Of a stretch of 64,000 bases of DNA, positions 11,348 through 22,014 are shown piece after piece (positions within the stretch are counted from its first letter, which is position 1; each line of letters begins with the position of its first letter). The DNA lies in the NCBI GenBank assembly GCA_030374765.1, contig JARGXX010000004.1:124001-188000 (forward strand). The letters run 5' to 3'. The stretch comes from Agarophyton chilense. Its lineage: Eukaryota; Rhodophyta; Florideophyceae; Gracilariales; Gracilariaceae. The translations under genes were made by a program, and so were the position numbers. The notes under the pieces are model-generated. The model was not told the origin of the DNA. It was given only the letters and a program-made list of their open reading frames with translations, and searched no databases.

Positions 11348-12373
11348 ATGCTTGTCGTGCGCCATCCTGGGCATCATGCGTCCGTTCTCCGGCTTGCGCT
11401 GTGGTTCCACCCGATTGCGGTGTTAAACGAAGCGCTCATAGCGATGTACACCGATGGAAACGGGATGCTTCCGGGCGATATTCCGGCCGTGGCGACAACT
11501 TCGTTGGATTGGCGACGCCGCGTAGCGGTTCCGGTCCACGCTGTGGCGCGCTGGGGTAGTGAAACCTCGGCTTCCGCTCATGCGTCCTTCGTCATTCTTG
11601 GCCATCAACGGCTTCGCCGGGCTCCTTTCGAATATCCCATCCCCGATGGTCTCGGCACCGACATTCGGCTTTACCGCACTCAAGGTGAGATTGGTTACGT
11701 CGACCGCCTGGCGGGTTTGGAAACACTCTCGTGGAGGGGCATCCCGATAGCACGGCAAGAGGCCATGTGCTGGACGCGACCGATTATCCGGGCAGAATTC
11801 CGCTACATGCGTCGACTTGCGCGGGCCAACTTCCTCGCCCTGATCCACTTCGAGCGTCGAGCACGATCCCGATTCGGGTATTTGGTCCCGTATCAGAACG
11901 TGGAGATCGAACGCCTTCGCGTGGCCGACCGACGGGGTCGCTATGTCCTCATTCCACCGTGGTGGTCGAACCTCGAGGCCTGCCGGGGCTGTTACATCGA
12001 GCTGCCACCAGTCATCGCGTATTACGGTTCGTACCTCATCGAGGATCCCGAGCCCGGACTGTGGTCCGTGGTGATTACGGAATGGGCAGTCCGCGCGGCG
12101 GTGTTCATCCTCTGGGAGGTGTATGACCAGTACAGACTGTGGTTCCTCCCGTTCCGGTTGAGGTCCGCGATTCGCAGCCTGGACCTGAGCATCCCACTTG
12201 GTGGAGTAACCAACGCCGAAGAAGTGGCGGGTCTTCTCGATTACATCGACCAGTTGGACTGGACCACCGTTCCGATTGAACGAAGCGGGCGCACCGTGGG
12301 TAGCCGGGATCAGGACCTGTCACCAGGAAGGCGTACTCCCTTGGGAGGTGATTTCGTATACTTTGACCCTTGA
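11348..12373 (+). CDS. Antisense ORF of outer Ty3 element, unknown protein (main part)
   Basis: A 341-codon plus-strand frame opposite to gag-pol. It is related along its length to the frame at 1857-3155 in the inner element. Conserved patches include ARQEAMCWTRPIIRAEFRY, GRYVLIPPWWSNLEAC, IELPPV, EWAVR and YDQYRLW. The inner Ty3 element is inserted at its upstream side; the ORF's earlier part lies at 540-946. The protein is rich in aromatic and Arg residues, without a signal peptide or clear membrane span. I recognise no family. Antisense ORFs in the same place are known from some plant Ty3 elements, but I see no sequence link to those. Confidence 0.7.
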   Translation: MLVVRHPGHHASVLRLALWFHPIAVLNEALIAMYTDGNGMLPGDIPAVATTSLDWRRRVAVPVHAVARWGSETSASAHASFVILGHQRLRRAPFEYPIPDGLGTDIRLYRTQGEIGYVDRLAGLETLSWRGIPIARQEAMCWTRPIIRAEFRYMRRLARANFLALIHFERRARSRFGYLVPYQNVEIERLRVADRRGRYVLIPPWWSNLEACRGCYIELPPVIAYYGSYLIEDPEPGLWSVVITEWAVRAAVFILWEVYDQYRLWFLPFRLRSAIRSLDLSIPLGGVTNAEEVAGLLDYIDQLDWTTVPIERSGRTVGSRDQDLSPGRRTPLGGDFVYFDP

Positions 12374-12457
12374 GAAGGGCAAGAAATCACCGCGGAGGAG
12401 GCGAACGAACTCCGGTTTGCACCACGCCATATCCCCGAGGGGCATCCGATCGGTTTC

Positions 12458-12748
12458 GTGGACGCGGATGAATATTACCACGTCTACGACGGCGACGATC
12501 CAATGGTGGACAACGAACCCGACGACGGGGAAGCGTACGCCGAGGCGGAGGTCGAGGGATCCGAAGCGGAAGGTCCCTATAACGCGGGGACGCCAGCCAC
12601 GCCTTACGTGGATTTGGATAACCCCGCGGGGGCTGGGTCGGAGTACGCGGTAGCTGGACCACCTCCGGTTCTACCGGTGAATCTCCCAAGTGGTGGGGCG
12701 TCGCCCCAAGCGATGCGAGCTCCGCTCCGGCGGGTCAAGCGGCCGTGA
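12458..12748 (+). CDS. Short acidic ORF downstream of the antisense ORF
   Basis: A 96-codon plus-strand frame that is strongly acidic in its first half (DADEYYHVYDGDDPMVDNEP) and Pro/Gly-rich later. It sits about 85 bases after the antisense ORF and before the end of pol. It may be a tail region of the antisense protein or a separate small product. No domain is recognised and no clear counterpart is seen in the inner element. Confidence 0.35.
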   Translation: MDADEYYHVYDGDDPMVDNEPDDGEAYAEAEVEGSEAEGPYNAGTPATPYVDLDNPAGAGSEYAVAGPPPVLPVNLPSGGASPQAMRAPLRRVKRP

Positions 12749-13058
12749 TCTCCCAGTTCTTGCGACAGGTGGGGCTGCGGACCAACGCAGCGAGTGGCGA
12801 TGTTGCCGCGATGCGCGAGGCCTTGATCACCCGCCTCCAGGGAGGTAACCAACCCGGGGGCGGTGAGCCGAACCCGTGACGGGGCACGCGATCCCGATGG
12901 GGAGTTTTCCCTTGTGACTTAGAGTAGTATCCCGAGTGCTCGGTATTCCATCGATTGCTTCGAATAAAAACCAAGTGACTTGTGTGACCCAAAACCTTCC
13001 TTCATTAGCCTGTTCTCAAGCAAACCTACTTCTCTTTTCTCTTCCACCGAGGTGGGTG

Positions 13059-16000
13059 TTATCCCACTTGGGCTTTAACAACCGATGCCGGGATTTCCGT
13101 CCGCGTTCTGCGGTGATATGACACCACCTTTGAACGTGGTAGATGTTCCATCGGCTCATCCGAATCCCATTCGGGCCCTAAACCGTACCAACGGACGAGG
13201 TATTGAATATGACCATCCGGATGGTATAAGTGCTCCACTATGTGGTCGACCACGAACTCCTTCTCGTAGACTTCCTGCCCTTGCGGTGTACGCGTCACCG
13301 GACCAAACCGGGGTACGTTCGCAGGTGCGTGTGGGCTACTGTGCCCTTCCCCCGAGGGGTCCATGGGTTGGCGTTGCCTTTCCATGCCCTGGGTAGGGGA
13401 ACGAACCGGGTTCCGGGTTGCCTTGGACGCTTGGCGGGTTGCTTCCGCCAAGGCGTCATGACGAAGAGCGTCAGTTCGACGGCTTCGGCCGGAGGCCTTC
13501 CCGTGGGGCAATTCTCCCTGTTTTTGGGACGGGATGCTTTCCGAGAGTTCTCGTGCAGAGGCCACCCTTCGGGGGAACGCGGACTCATCCCAAGGCTGGG
13601 TTTCGCGGTCGCGTTCCGCGAGTCGTCGGGGTGAAATCCGTCGCGACGGTGCTGGACTTGACGCGGGAGGCGGTTTCATCACGGGGCGTTGTGCCTTGCC
13701 GGGTGAGCCGCCTTGGGCGTTGATTGGCGTATCTCCCGAGCCGGGTGTCGTCTGGTCACGTGACACGTCCGGCTGATGGCTGGGAGTACTCCGCGCCGTG
13801 CTGCGTTCCGCCTCCTCACGTGAGGGCGTGTGCAACGGCGCTGCCGGTATGTCTGCTCGCTTGGGCGACAAAGTACCACGACGGGCGTTCAACTCCGGGT
13901 CAACCGTGCCTTCCTCACCAACAGGCGGCGAAGTGCGCGGCGAGGAACCCCTGCGGGGAGCGAGTTCGTCTTCAACTATCCCTTTCGAGGGTTCAACTTC
14001 ACTCGGCGACGAGGTGCTTCCGTCCTTGACGGTCACATTCTCCGGGGTGACCGGTGCGCTTTCGACAACGCTGTCGGGGTCAACCGAGACACTTGGAGTG
14101 CGTCCGCCACTGCGCGCGGGTTCTGAACCAGCATCAAGCGTGCTGGGTGTGAATCTCCCGTCTGCTACGGTGTGATTGTCCGGCTTAGCCGGTGTGTCCT
14201 GCCGTACAGTACAAGGGACCACTTCCGATCGATTCGGCCTAGAGGGGCCTGCGAGGGCGTGCTCTAAGTTTTCCAGCGTAGCTGGTGTCGACGAACCGTG
14301 ACCCACGGGCTGCGGGTCAACGCTCGACGGCATAGCCGGTCCAGTATCGCGAGGGCAAACAGCATCCTGCGACGATTTCGGTTTCGCTTCGGCGAGAGGG
14401 TTTCCACTACGTGGTGCGTCCTGTCGAGTAGAGTCCCCGTGGGGAGTGCGATCAGACGCAGATGCGGTGGTGCTTCTCATAGAGGGTTCAGCAACGGCTG
14501 TAGCGCGCAAATGCGGAGATGGCACGTCGGTAGACGGGACTTCCGGATCACCGTTTTTCTTGCTGGCGTGTCCAGGAGTCCGTGCACCACGGTTGTCATG
14601 ACGCGACGAAGCGGTTTCCGTCTCTCGACGAGAGTTATGAGCCTCCTCCCCCTCCTGAGACGGAGCGGCATGGGGAGTGGTTGAAACGCCCAACGGGCGG
14701 GGGTAGACACCGCGCCGTGGCGTGAGAGAAGAGAGGCCATTCTGGCCTTGGTCCGATAAGATCGGCAAGTCAGAGAGTCCCCAGGTAGGGTGTGGTAACG
14801 CAGAAGGTCTGGAAACCACGGCAGTGGGCTGAGCCACTGTTGTGTGCCGAGCACCATCATCCTCAGAGAGGGATTGTTGACCCATTTCGGTTACTTCCAA
14901 CGTCGGCGGCGGGGCGAGTACAACGCGGTCGCGGGAGATCCGCTCATGAGCGTCGACAATTTCCACCACGATGGTGTCGTCTTCCACCGAAATGACCTTG
15001 TAAGGACGGTCTGCGACGGAAGAAAGCTTGTGCTTCTTTTCCTTTTCAGGGTTCCAGTACTCCTTACGGACGAAAACGAAGTCACCGGCTTTGATTGGCG
15101 GGGCCTTACCGCGTACGCGAGAGTCGAAATCACGCTTGTAAGCGGCTTGGGCACGAGCCATCGAGCTTCGGGCGACCGGGATCAGCTTCGTAAGCCCCTC
15201 TTTCCACCTGTGGCGATAATCCTTCACGGAAGGGAACGCATCCAGCGTGGGCTGGGGTTCTAACGGGACAGCGGGCGGAGGGCGGGACAAGACCAGTTCG
15301 AATGGGGTCAAGCCCGTAGTACGGTGTATCTGCATATTGTACGCGAACGTCAAGGCGTCGGTATATAAATCCCATGTCTTTGGGTGGTCGGCCCCGTAAG
15401 AACGGAGAGACGCTAATAGCATTCGGTTAAACCGCTCCACTTGGCCATTACACTGGGGGTGATAGGTCGTTGTGAACAGGTTCTTGATGTCAAGAATCCT
15501 GCACACGTCCTCGAAGAATCGCGATGCGAACTGTTTTCCGTTATCGGATAGAAGATTAACGGGCGGGCCGTACACGAATACCCAATGGGTTACAAATGCT
15601 TGTGCAACCGTGAAAGCGGGTATCTTCCGTAGAGGTACGGTCCGAACCAGTTTTGAGAAACGATCCGTGATAACGAGTAAAAACTTATGTCCACGTCGTG
15701 TGGTGAGGAGCTTACCGAGGATGTCAATGGCGACAAACTCGAGAGGAGCCCGTGCCGGGAATAGTTTCAACTTCGTTGAGTACTTGCGAAGTTTCACCCG
15801 ATTCTTAGCACATTCGGTACAAAACCGCACCGTTGCGTAGCAATCCACCGCCATTGCGGGCCAGTAGAAATTCCTTCGCAAAGTAAGGTAGAGCTTCCGT
15901 CCACCGGCGTGTCCACCAAGTTTCGCATAGTGCAATAGATGCAAAACTCTAGACTGTAGAGTATGCGGCACCACGACTTGTGGGGATGACTGAACCGTCC

Positions 16001-18764
16001 TGACGAGGTATCCAATATCGTTCACCGCGAAAGGGAGTTGTGCACCGCCATTAAGCCAGGCGCCAATCTTCGTACAGAAGGGGTCACCCTGCTGTTCTCT
16101 GACCATCTCCTCCGGGGGTATTGGCACAAAATTACCCGGCGGGGGTTTCTCTGAATCGTCCGAGACGAGCAATGCGTCAATATCATCATCTGATTACGGG
16201 CTTTCGTTCCATTTATCGTGTAACCAATCCGGGTCCCCCGGTGTTCCATCGTCTACGACGAAGCAAGGTATATCCTCTTTATCGACGGCTAGAGCTTCCC
16301 CATTCGTGGGTAAACGCGAGAGCGCGTCCGCTTGCGCGTTCTGAGTGCCCTTCTTGTAGATCACTTCAAAGTCATATTCCGCGAGGCGGAGTCTCCAACG
16401 CATTAAGCGGCCTGACGGCTCCGAGATGGTCATGAGCCATTGTAGGGACGAGTGATCCGTGTAAACGGTAAAGTGCACACCCATGAGGTAGAGGCGGAGT
16501 GTAGAGAGGGCCCACACAACTGCGAGGCACTCCTTCTCCGACACGGAGTAGTTCCGCTCGTGGACATTGAGCGAGCGTGACCAGTACCCATTGGGTTAGC
16601 GTTCTCCTTCGGGAGTAGTTTGAAAGAGCGCACAGCCTACCTGGTAGTCGCTAGAGTCCGTGTCCACGGAAAATGGTAGTCCGGGTTTCGGTAACGATAG
16701 AATCGGTGCTGATGTGACAGCCTCCCTAAGGGAGTTAAAAGAATCCGTCTGGGCGGACGTAAAGGGGTCCAGTTTAAGTGGTTTACCTTTCCGCAGAAGC
16801 GCGTTCAAGGGGGCCGCGATGTCAGCGAAGTTAGGGATAAACCGTCGGTAGACGTTGACCAATTTTAGAAAGGAGCGCAGTTCCGTCTGGGTAGCGGGTT
16901 CTTTCGCCTTGCGAAGGGACCTCACTCGAGCTTCCTCGATCATTACACGTCCCGGACGGATAATGTGCCCGAGATACTTCACAGTATCCGTAAAAAACTC
17001 ACATTTCCTCAGTTTGAGGGTTATTCCAGCATCACGTAGCGTGGTCATTATGTCCCTAACATGGGTGAGATGGTCATCCAGATTGTCTGAGAATACAATG
17101 ATATCGTCAAAATAGACCAGGCAAGTACGCCACTTAAAGCGGGCAAACAAAATGTCGATAGCACGCTGAAAGGTAGCGGGAGCATTGGTTAGACCAAAAG
17201 GCATCCGTTTGAAACGGTAGAGTCCCGAGTGACAGACAAACGCAGTCTTATCTTGGTCCTCCTTCCTAACGGGAACCTGCCAATATCCCCAATTGGCGTC
17301 CAAAGCCGTGAACACGGTAGCAGTGCCGAGAGAGTCGATGTACTCATCCATTCGTGGGATCGGATACACGTCCTTGACGGTAACATCATTCAAGCGACGG
17401 TAGTCGATGCAAAAGCGCCAGGACCCATCGGGTTTCGGAGCCAGTACCACTGGGGATGCCCACGGCGACTGAGCCGGTTCGATCACTCCAGCTCGGAGCA
17501 TTTTGTCCACTTGGAACTGTTCCTTTTCTCGAGCCTTGGGGCATGCCCTGTAAGGGTGTTGAGCCACCGGTCGGGTGTTCGGCATTAAATCTATCCGGTG
17601 TTCCGTTGTATTTATCTCACCAAGAGAGCCATCCCACATTGTGGTATACTCCCGTAACATCTCACGCAGACTTTCACGCTGTGACTCCGGTACATGACCG
17701 AAGTCGAGTTCCTCGAGTTCTTTCACGGGGTCTACCCGGTCGTAACCCGTCGGAACGTGCTTCTTTTCTGTTTCGGCAGGTTGCGATTCCGAATCATTCG
17801 GTGATTGGACGGCAGCTTCCTCCCCCTCCTTAGAGTGAACGAGACCGAGGACTTCGGCAGCGGTCAGCCTAGTGGGGACCATCGCGGTGGGGTGAGGCAT
17901 TACCGATCCAATAACTTGGTCTTTCAACAGTGACTGGGGGGTGGAGCCCAGATTAGCAACGAGCACGGTGAACGGTTTGTCTGGGACAATCTGCGCGACT
18001 CCATTCGCCACGGCGAGTTGATATCCATCGTACAGGGATGAGAGAGGCTGAATGACTCGTAAACCGTGTTGACGGGAAGTGACACGCACCCATACTTGGG
18101 ACTCTGGCGGGATTCGGACAGACGCAGCCATGCCGAGCTTGGTAGACTCCCGAGAAGCGGGTGGAGGTTCCTGCGCGGCAGGGAGCGGTACGTGCTTCTT
18201 GGAGGCACGCCGCAGCGGACGACGGACAATCGGGATCGACGAGCCGTCTTCCATCTCAACACACTTTAAGCGGGGCCTTATGGCGTCAACTAATCTGTCA
18301 CAGAAGTCACATCCAAAGATGATGGGGGCAGCCAATTTCCGGCATACAATAAAGTCTAGTTTCACCACGAAGGAGCCCAAGCGAACGACGAGAGCGACGG
18401 TTCCAACCGTTGACAACGGGTTGTTATTCGCGTCCGCGACGTCGGGCACCACGCCAAGGCGGATCTGAGACCGCAAGGGCGGGGGCAGCAGCGACTCCAC
18501 GATGAAATTCGGACCAGCACCTGTGTCCAAAACAGTAAGGACTCGAACCATAAACTGGGTAGAAAGGCCAAGGTCGGCATACATCTTGTAATTGCGCTTG
18601 GCCATTATTAAGACTCTATCCGGGACCCAGCGGTTAAGAACACGTGTCCACGGTCGATGTAGAACACCAAAGTGTTCAGAGTCCACGTCTGAGACGGCCT
18701 GTTTCCTCGTGAGGATTGTGACCGGAGAGCGAGGCGGAGATGCCTCGGGCGTCGTCAACCTCAC
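13059..18764 (-). CDS. pol of outer Ty3 chromovirus
   Basis: Minus-strand polyprotein region. In order: aspartic protease (LDTGAGPNF near 18510), reverse transcriptase (catalytic VYFDDIIVFS near 17110), RNase H (VDTDSSDYQVG near 16650; TDHSSLQWL near 16440), and integrase. The integrase has the zinc-binding HHCC region near 15780-15920 and the core near 15450-15730 (VITDRFSKL, LLSDNGKQF, CNGQVERFNRML). About 500 residues rich in Ser, Thr, Pro and charged residues follow. The end is a chromodomain (about 13090-13260; VEHLYHPDGHIQYLVRW), which in chromoviruses reads histone marks and directs integration. It looks near-complete, with few breaks. Confidence 0.88.
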
Positions 18765-18802
18765 TGTTGGGGACGCCTCTCCCGAAGGGGAGACTCCCGA
18801 AA

Positions 18803-20719
18803 TCAGTTTTCCTGAGTCCCATCCGCCTGGGGCGGGGCCTTAGAATCCTGAACCACTAGCAATGGGGCGCCAGCGGCGGGGTTTGAAGGAACGGGGCGGT
18901 GGTCGGGAGCCTGCTCGGCAGGGTAAAGCAACGCATTGCGCGGTTTCGCCTCCGGAATACTCCGTGGAAAATCGATCTTCGCTCGAAGATACGACGTCAT
19001 CGGAACAATCCGCTTTTCCACTGGGGTCAACGCCTCATAATTACCGATTACTCGGGCTACTTCCCTCATGGTGAGGATACAGTCCGGTGAAATGTGACCG
19101 TGTTCGTAGCATATGTGGCATATGAGTCCCGGGCGTGAGGGCTGCAAACCGGAGCGAGCATCCGTGAACTTCACCGCTTGGCGGGTATCCTTCCATCCAG
19201 GGCGACTCTGTCGGAGCGCACCGTTTGAATACGGGATGCGAGGTCCGTGAACACGGGGAGAGTCTGCGTACAGCAGGGGTCCATCCTGGGCCGTGTCATA
19301 TGAGTCGTCCGTCGTAGACGGTAGTTCGGTTGTCGGGACCGAATGGATATCGCTTCGGGCGAAGTGTACGTTGTCGTACTCCTGTTGGGGGCGCTCAATC
19401 GCAACCAGCGATAGGGATGGCGACTTCGTTTCCATCACCAACGCCTTGGCAGTTCGCGACCTGTGTCCGGGGGCACGAGCTCTTAAAGCGTCACCTTCCG
19501 CTTGCGCGTGTTGGACCAACTCCAGATACGTGGTCTTCCTTCGGTCTTCCCGGTAACGGGCCACGAGTGTTCGGATAGCGGGGTACAGTCCATCGATGAA
19601 CATGGTGCAGCGCTCTCCGGCGGAGTGTACGTTCCCACTACGGTGGAAAGCCTTGTTCAGGCGCACAGAGAATTCAGTTTCCGTTTCTCCAGACTTTTGG
19701 CGCGTATCGCGAAGAGCGAGAATGGCCGACTGAATCGCGTGATTAGTGGCGTAGGACCTCAAGAGGTATTGTACTGCTTCTGGCCAGCAGGTTACCCCTC
19801 CTTCGGAGGCTCTAGACGAACCTCTTACAGAGTTGTATTGATCCTCGGCGAGGCCTTTCATAAAGTACGGGAGTGCAATAAACGCCTGTCCTTCGGTCGT
19901 ACCGAGGATATCCGCTTCGGCGACGAACCTCGCAAGGAAATCCAACACCAAAATGCGGTCTTCTCCAGAAAAGCTCTGGTTCCTGAGGGACAGTTGCATA
20001 CGCTTTATGAAATCCTTCACTCTGCCCGTGCCACGGGTCGTGCGATCCAAAGAGGAGTTCTCTAGCCGATAGTATCGGTAAGAACCCAACTTCTTGTACA
20101 GGGGGTTAGTGCATTTCAGCTCCTTCAACCCGGAGTGTTTCCTTCCCTTCTCGCGGGCGCGGATCACACCTTGGGTGGCCGACGACCGTTTAGAACGGGA
20201 TGAACGCCTGCGATGGCCATCGTCAGAAGACGATTCTGACGAGTCCGACCCATTTGAATTGTGAGAGCCACGTGACGACCGTGAGAAGTTCGACGAGTCC
20301 GAGTCATCGCTGTCACGCTTTCCACGCCGACGGCGGGTATCGTCCCTTTTCCTCTCGTGTTTCGCTTGGTGCGACACAGCAACCGGCTTCTCCGGGACGT
20401 CTTCCATCAAGATGGTTTGCTCTAACGTCTGGATACGGGCGCTAACACGATTGAATCGGGTCTCGACACCTTCCACGTAAGCGGGGGGACCACCAAAACA
20501 TTCCAACAGGGTGTTGACGTCCGCCCGCAACAAGCGGAGGTCGTCAACCACTTCCTTCATAGAAGAGCTATCACACCTGGAACGCAGGGCTTCGAACTCT
20601 TCCACGAAGGCATTGTGCGCTTCCCGCATTGCGCGGATCTGCTGCCTCACACTTGAGTTGGTGTCGATGTGGAACTCGTTTTTCTGGGCCTTTTCGTCGG
20701 CAGAAGCCGGGTCATCCAC
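18803..20719 (-). CDS. gag of outer Ty3 chromovirus
   Basis: A 638-codon minus-strand frame. A coiled-coil-like N-terminal part is followed by a Ser/Arg/Asp-rich basic region around 20160-20380. The capsid-type region contains SLRNQSFSGEDRILVLDFLA near 19960. A CCHC zinc knuckle (CHICYEHGHISPDC) lies near 19080-19125. Pol begins 39 bases beyond its end. The product would assemble virus-like particles and bind the element's RNA. Confidence 0.85.
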   Translation of the reverse strand: MDDPASADEKAQKNEFHIDTNSSVRQQIRAMREAHNAFVEEFEALRSRCDSSSMKEVVDDLRLLRADVNTLLECFGGPPAYVEGVETRFNRVSARIQTLEQTILMEDVPEKPVAVSHQAKHERKRDDTRRRRGKRDSDDSDSSNFSRSSRGSHNSNGSDSSESSSDDGHRRRSSRSKRSSATQGVIRAREKGRKHSGLKELKCTNPLYKKLGSYRYYRLENSSLDRTTRGTGRVKDFIKRMQLSLRNQSFSGEDRILVLDFLARFVAEADILGTTEGQAFIALPYFMKGLAEDQYNSVRGSSRASEGGVTCWPEAVQYLLRSYATNHAIQSAILALRDTRQKSGETETEFSVRLNKAFHRSGNVHSAGERCTMFIDGLYPAIRTLVARYREDRRKTTYLELVQHAQAEGDALRARAPGHRSRTAKALVMETKSPSLSLVAIERPQQEYDNVHFARSDIHSVPTTELPSTTDDSYDTAQDGPLLYADSPRVHGPRIPYSNGALRQSRPGWKDTRQAVKFTDARSGLQPSRPGLICHICYEHGHISPDCILTMREVARVIGNYEALTPVEKRIVPMTSYLRAKIDFPRSIPEAKPRNALLYPAEQAPDHRPVPSNPAAGAPLLVVQDSKAPPQADGTQEN

Positions 20720-21073
20720 GGCAGGGGCCGGTCCAGCACCAGAATTGGGTCCATTCTTCGACGCCTTAGGCGGTAGCTTGTTGTTCTTGGAGGAGTTCGA
20801 CCCCTTACTCTTGCCTTTCGGAGCGGCTTGAGGTAACGGCGGGGGAACCCTTCAAGGGTCCGCAGGCATCACGTCATTGACGGAACGGCTCCGCGTGATC
20901 GCGGGTTCCGCTTCCGACGGTAGTCGTGGCATGGTTGTAGCGTTGACGACTAAGAATAGGACAACAAAAGCTTTCACCAAGTGGGTCCAAACCAAGAAAT
21001 TGGAAAGCAGATCTCGACGAGGGAAGACAGCACAGCAATGTGAAGAACAACCGAACCAGGTCCCCCTAGCCTT

Positions 21074-21089
21074 CTAAGTCGGGAGACCA
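21074..21089 (-). other. Primer-binding site of outer Ty3 element
   Basis: Identical on the minus strand to the inner element's site (TGGTCTCCCGACTTAG), three bases inside the LTR end. It marks the boundary between LTR and internal region and the start of minus-strand DNA synthesis. Confidence 0.75.
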
Positions 21090-21092
21090 GTT

Positions 21093-22014
21093 TGTAGTGC
21101 AACGCCAAGGGCGGCGGAAACACACGAAGATGTCCGAGTCTTCCTCCAAGGAGGGTAGCACGGCGATGGAGCCTCTCCGGAGTGAACACGACTAAGTCGG
21201 GGTGTAAGGGCGAGGTTCACCGGCACGCCAAGCGGAGAGAGTGCGGGATGCTAGAAGGGAGCAGACCAGGTATGAGCTGTATCCCACGGGAGTGGGCAAG
21301 TCTCGAGATCGAGTAATGCACCCACAGGAGTGGCGGTAAACCCGGTAAGCCGGCGGGCGGCACACGCGCGAGTGGCACGAATAACCTACCACAAAGCAAA
21401 AGGGGGAGCTGCCACGAGAGTGGGTAAGCGATAAAGGGGGGACCACCCAGTGGGGGCGATCGGGGGCATGGGCCACGAGAGCCAAAAGAAATATGTAGCA
21501 AACCCAATACTGGGGCGAGAACACGGCAGTGGTATGAAAGATATACACGCTAACAGCGGTGAGTCTCCTGTTGACGCAGGGTGGATAAGTCTACCGTTAG
21601 AAAAGCGGCTTCACCTCCGTAGAGTGTGGAAGACTCGCGAAAGCGGAAAAAGACTTAGAGCCAAGAACCCTGGTTGGGGAGGTTTACTGAGTGTCAGGGC
21701 GAGATCGCCCTGGCACTATATAGTGTAGAATACTGTAAAGAGCTCCCTAACCTAGTGTAATAAAGCTAAATAAATAGAGAAATATCCAGCTATGCTGTGC
21801 CAACCTGTCCTGGGCCACCCGTGGTACACGTGGGTAAGTCACACCCGAATCGGGGCCACGGCGCACGGCCGCCGGTGCACTTCGCGTACAACGCGTATAC
21901 ACCTGGCTACGCCAGCCCGCTAGTAGCGGTATTACTCACAGATCTCACAAGTATCCCCCGAGGCGGAAAAACAACCAAGTCCTGGAAAACGGCCCTCACG
22001 AGGGTTGCACTTCA
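21093..22014 (-). repeat. 5' LTR of outer Ty3 element
   Basis: A 922-bp terminal region with TG...CA ends on the minus strand, adjacent to the primer site. It has the same internal plan as the 864-bp LTR: an array of small inverted repeats, then a short hairpin block, then an AT-rich TATA-like segment (CTATATAG near 21716-21724). Its sequence is different from the inner element's LTR. No matching partner LTR is seen in the window. Confidence 0.75.

Larger units (their letters stand above)
11345..22014 (-). mobile_element. Outer Ty3/gypsy chromovirus, main part
   Basis: This carries, in minus-strand order, the LTR (21093-22014), primer site, gag, pol with protease, reverse transcriptase, RNase H, integrase and chromodomain, then on the opposite strand the antisense ORF. 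The left remainder lies at 505-946, beyond the inserted inner element. Apart from that insertion the gag-pol region looks close to whole, with a small number of breaks. It is older than the inner element, since it hosts it. Age cannot be read from the LTRs because the left-end LTR-like sequence (1-504) does not match the right LTR by eye. Confidence 0.82.
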
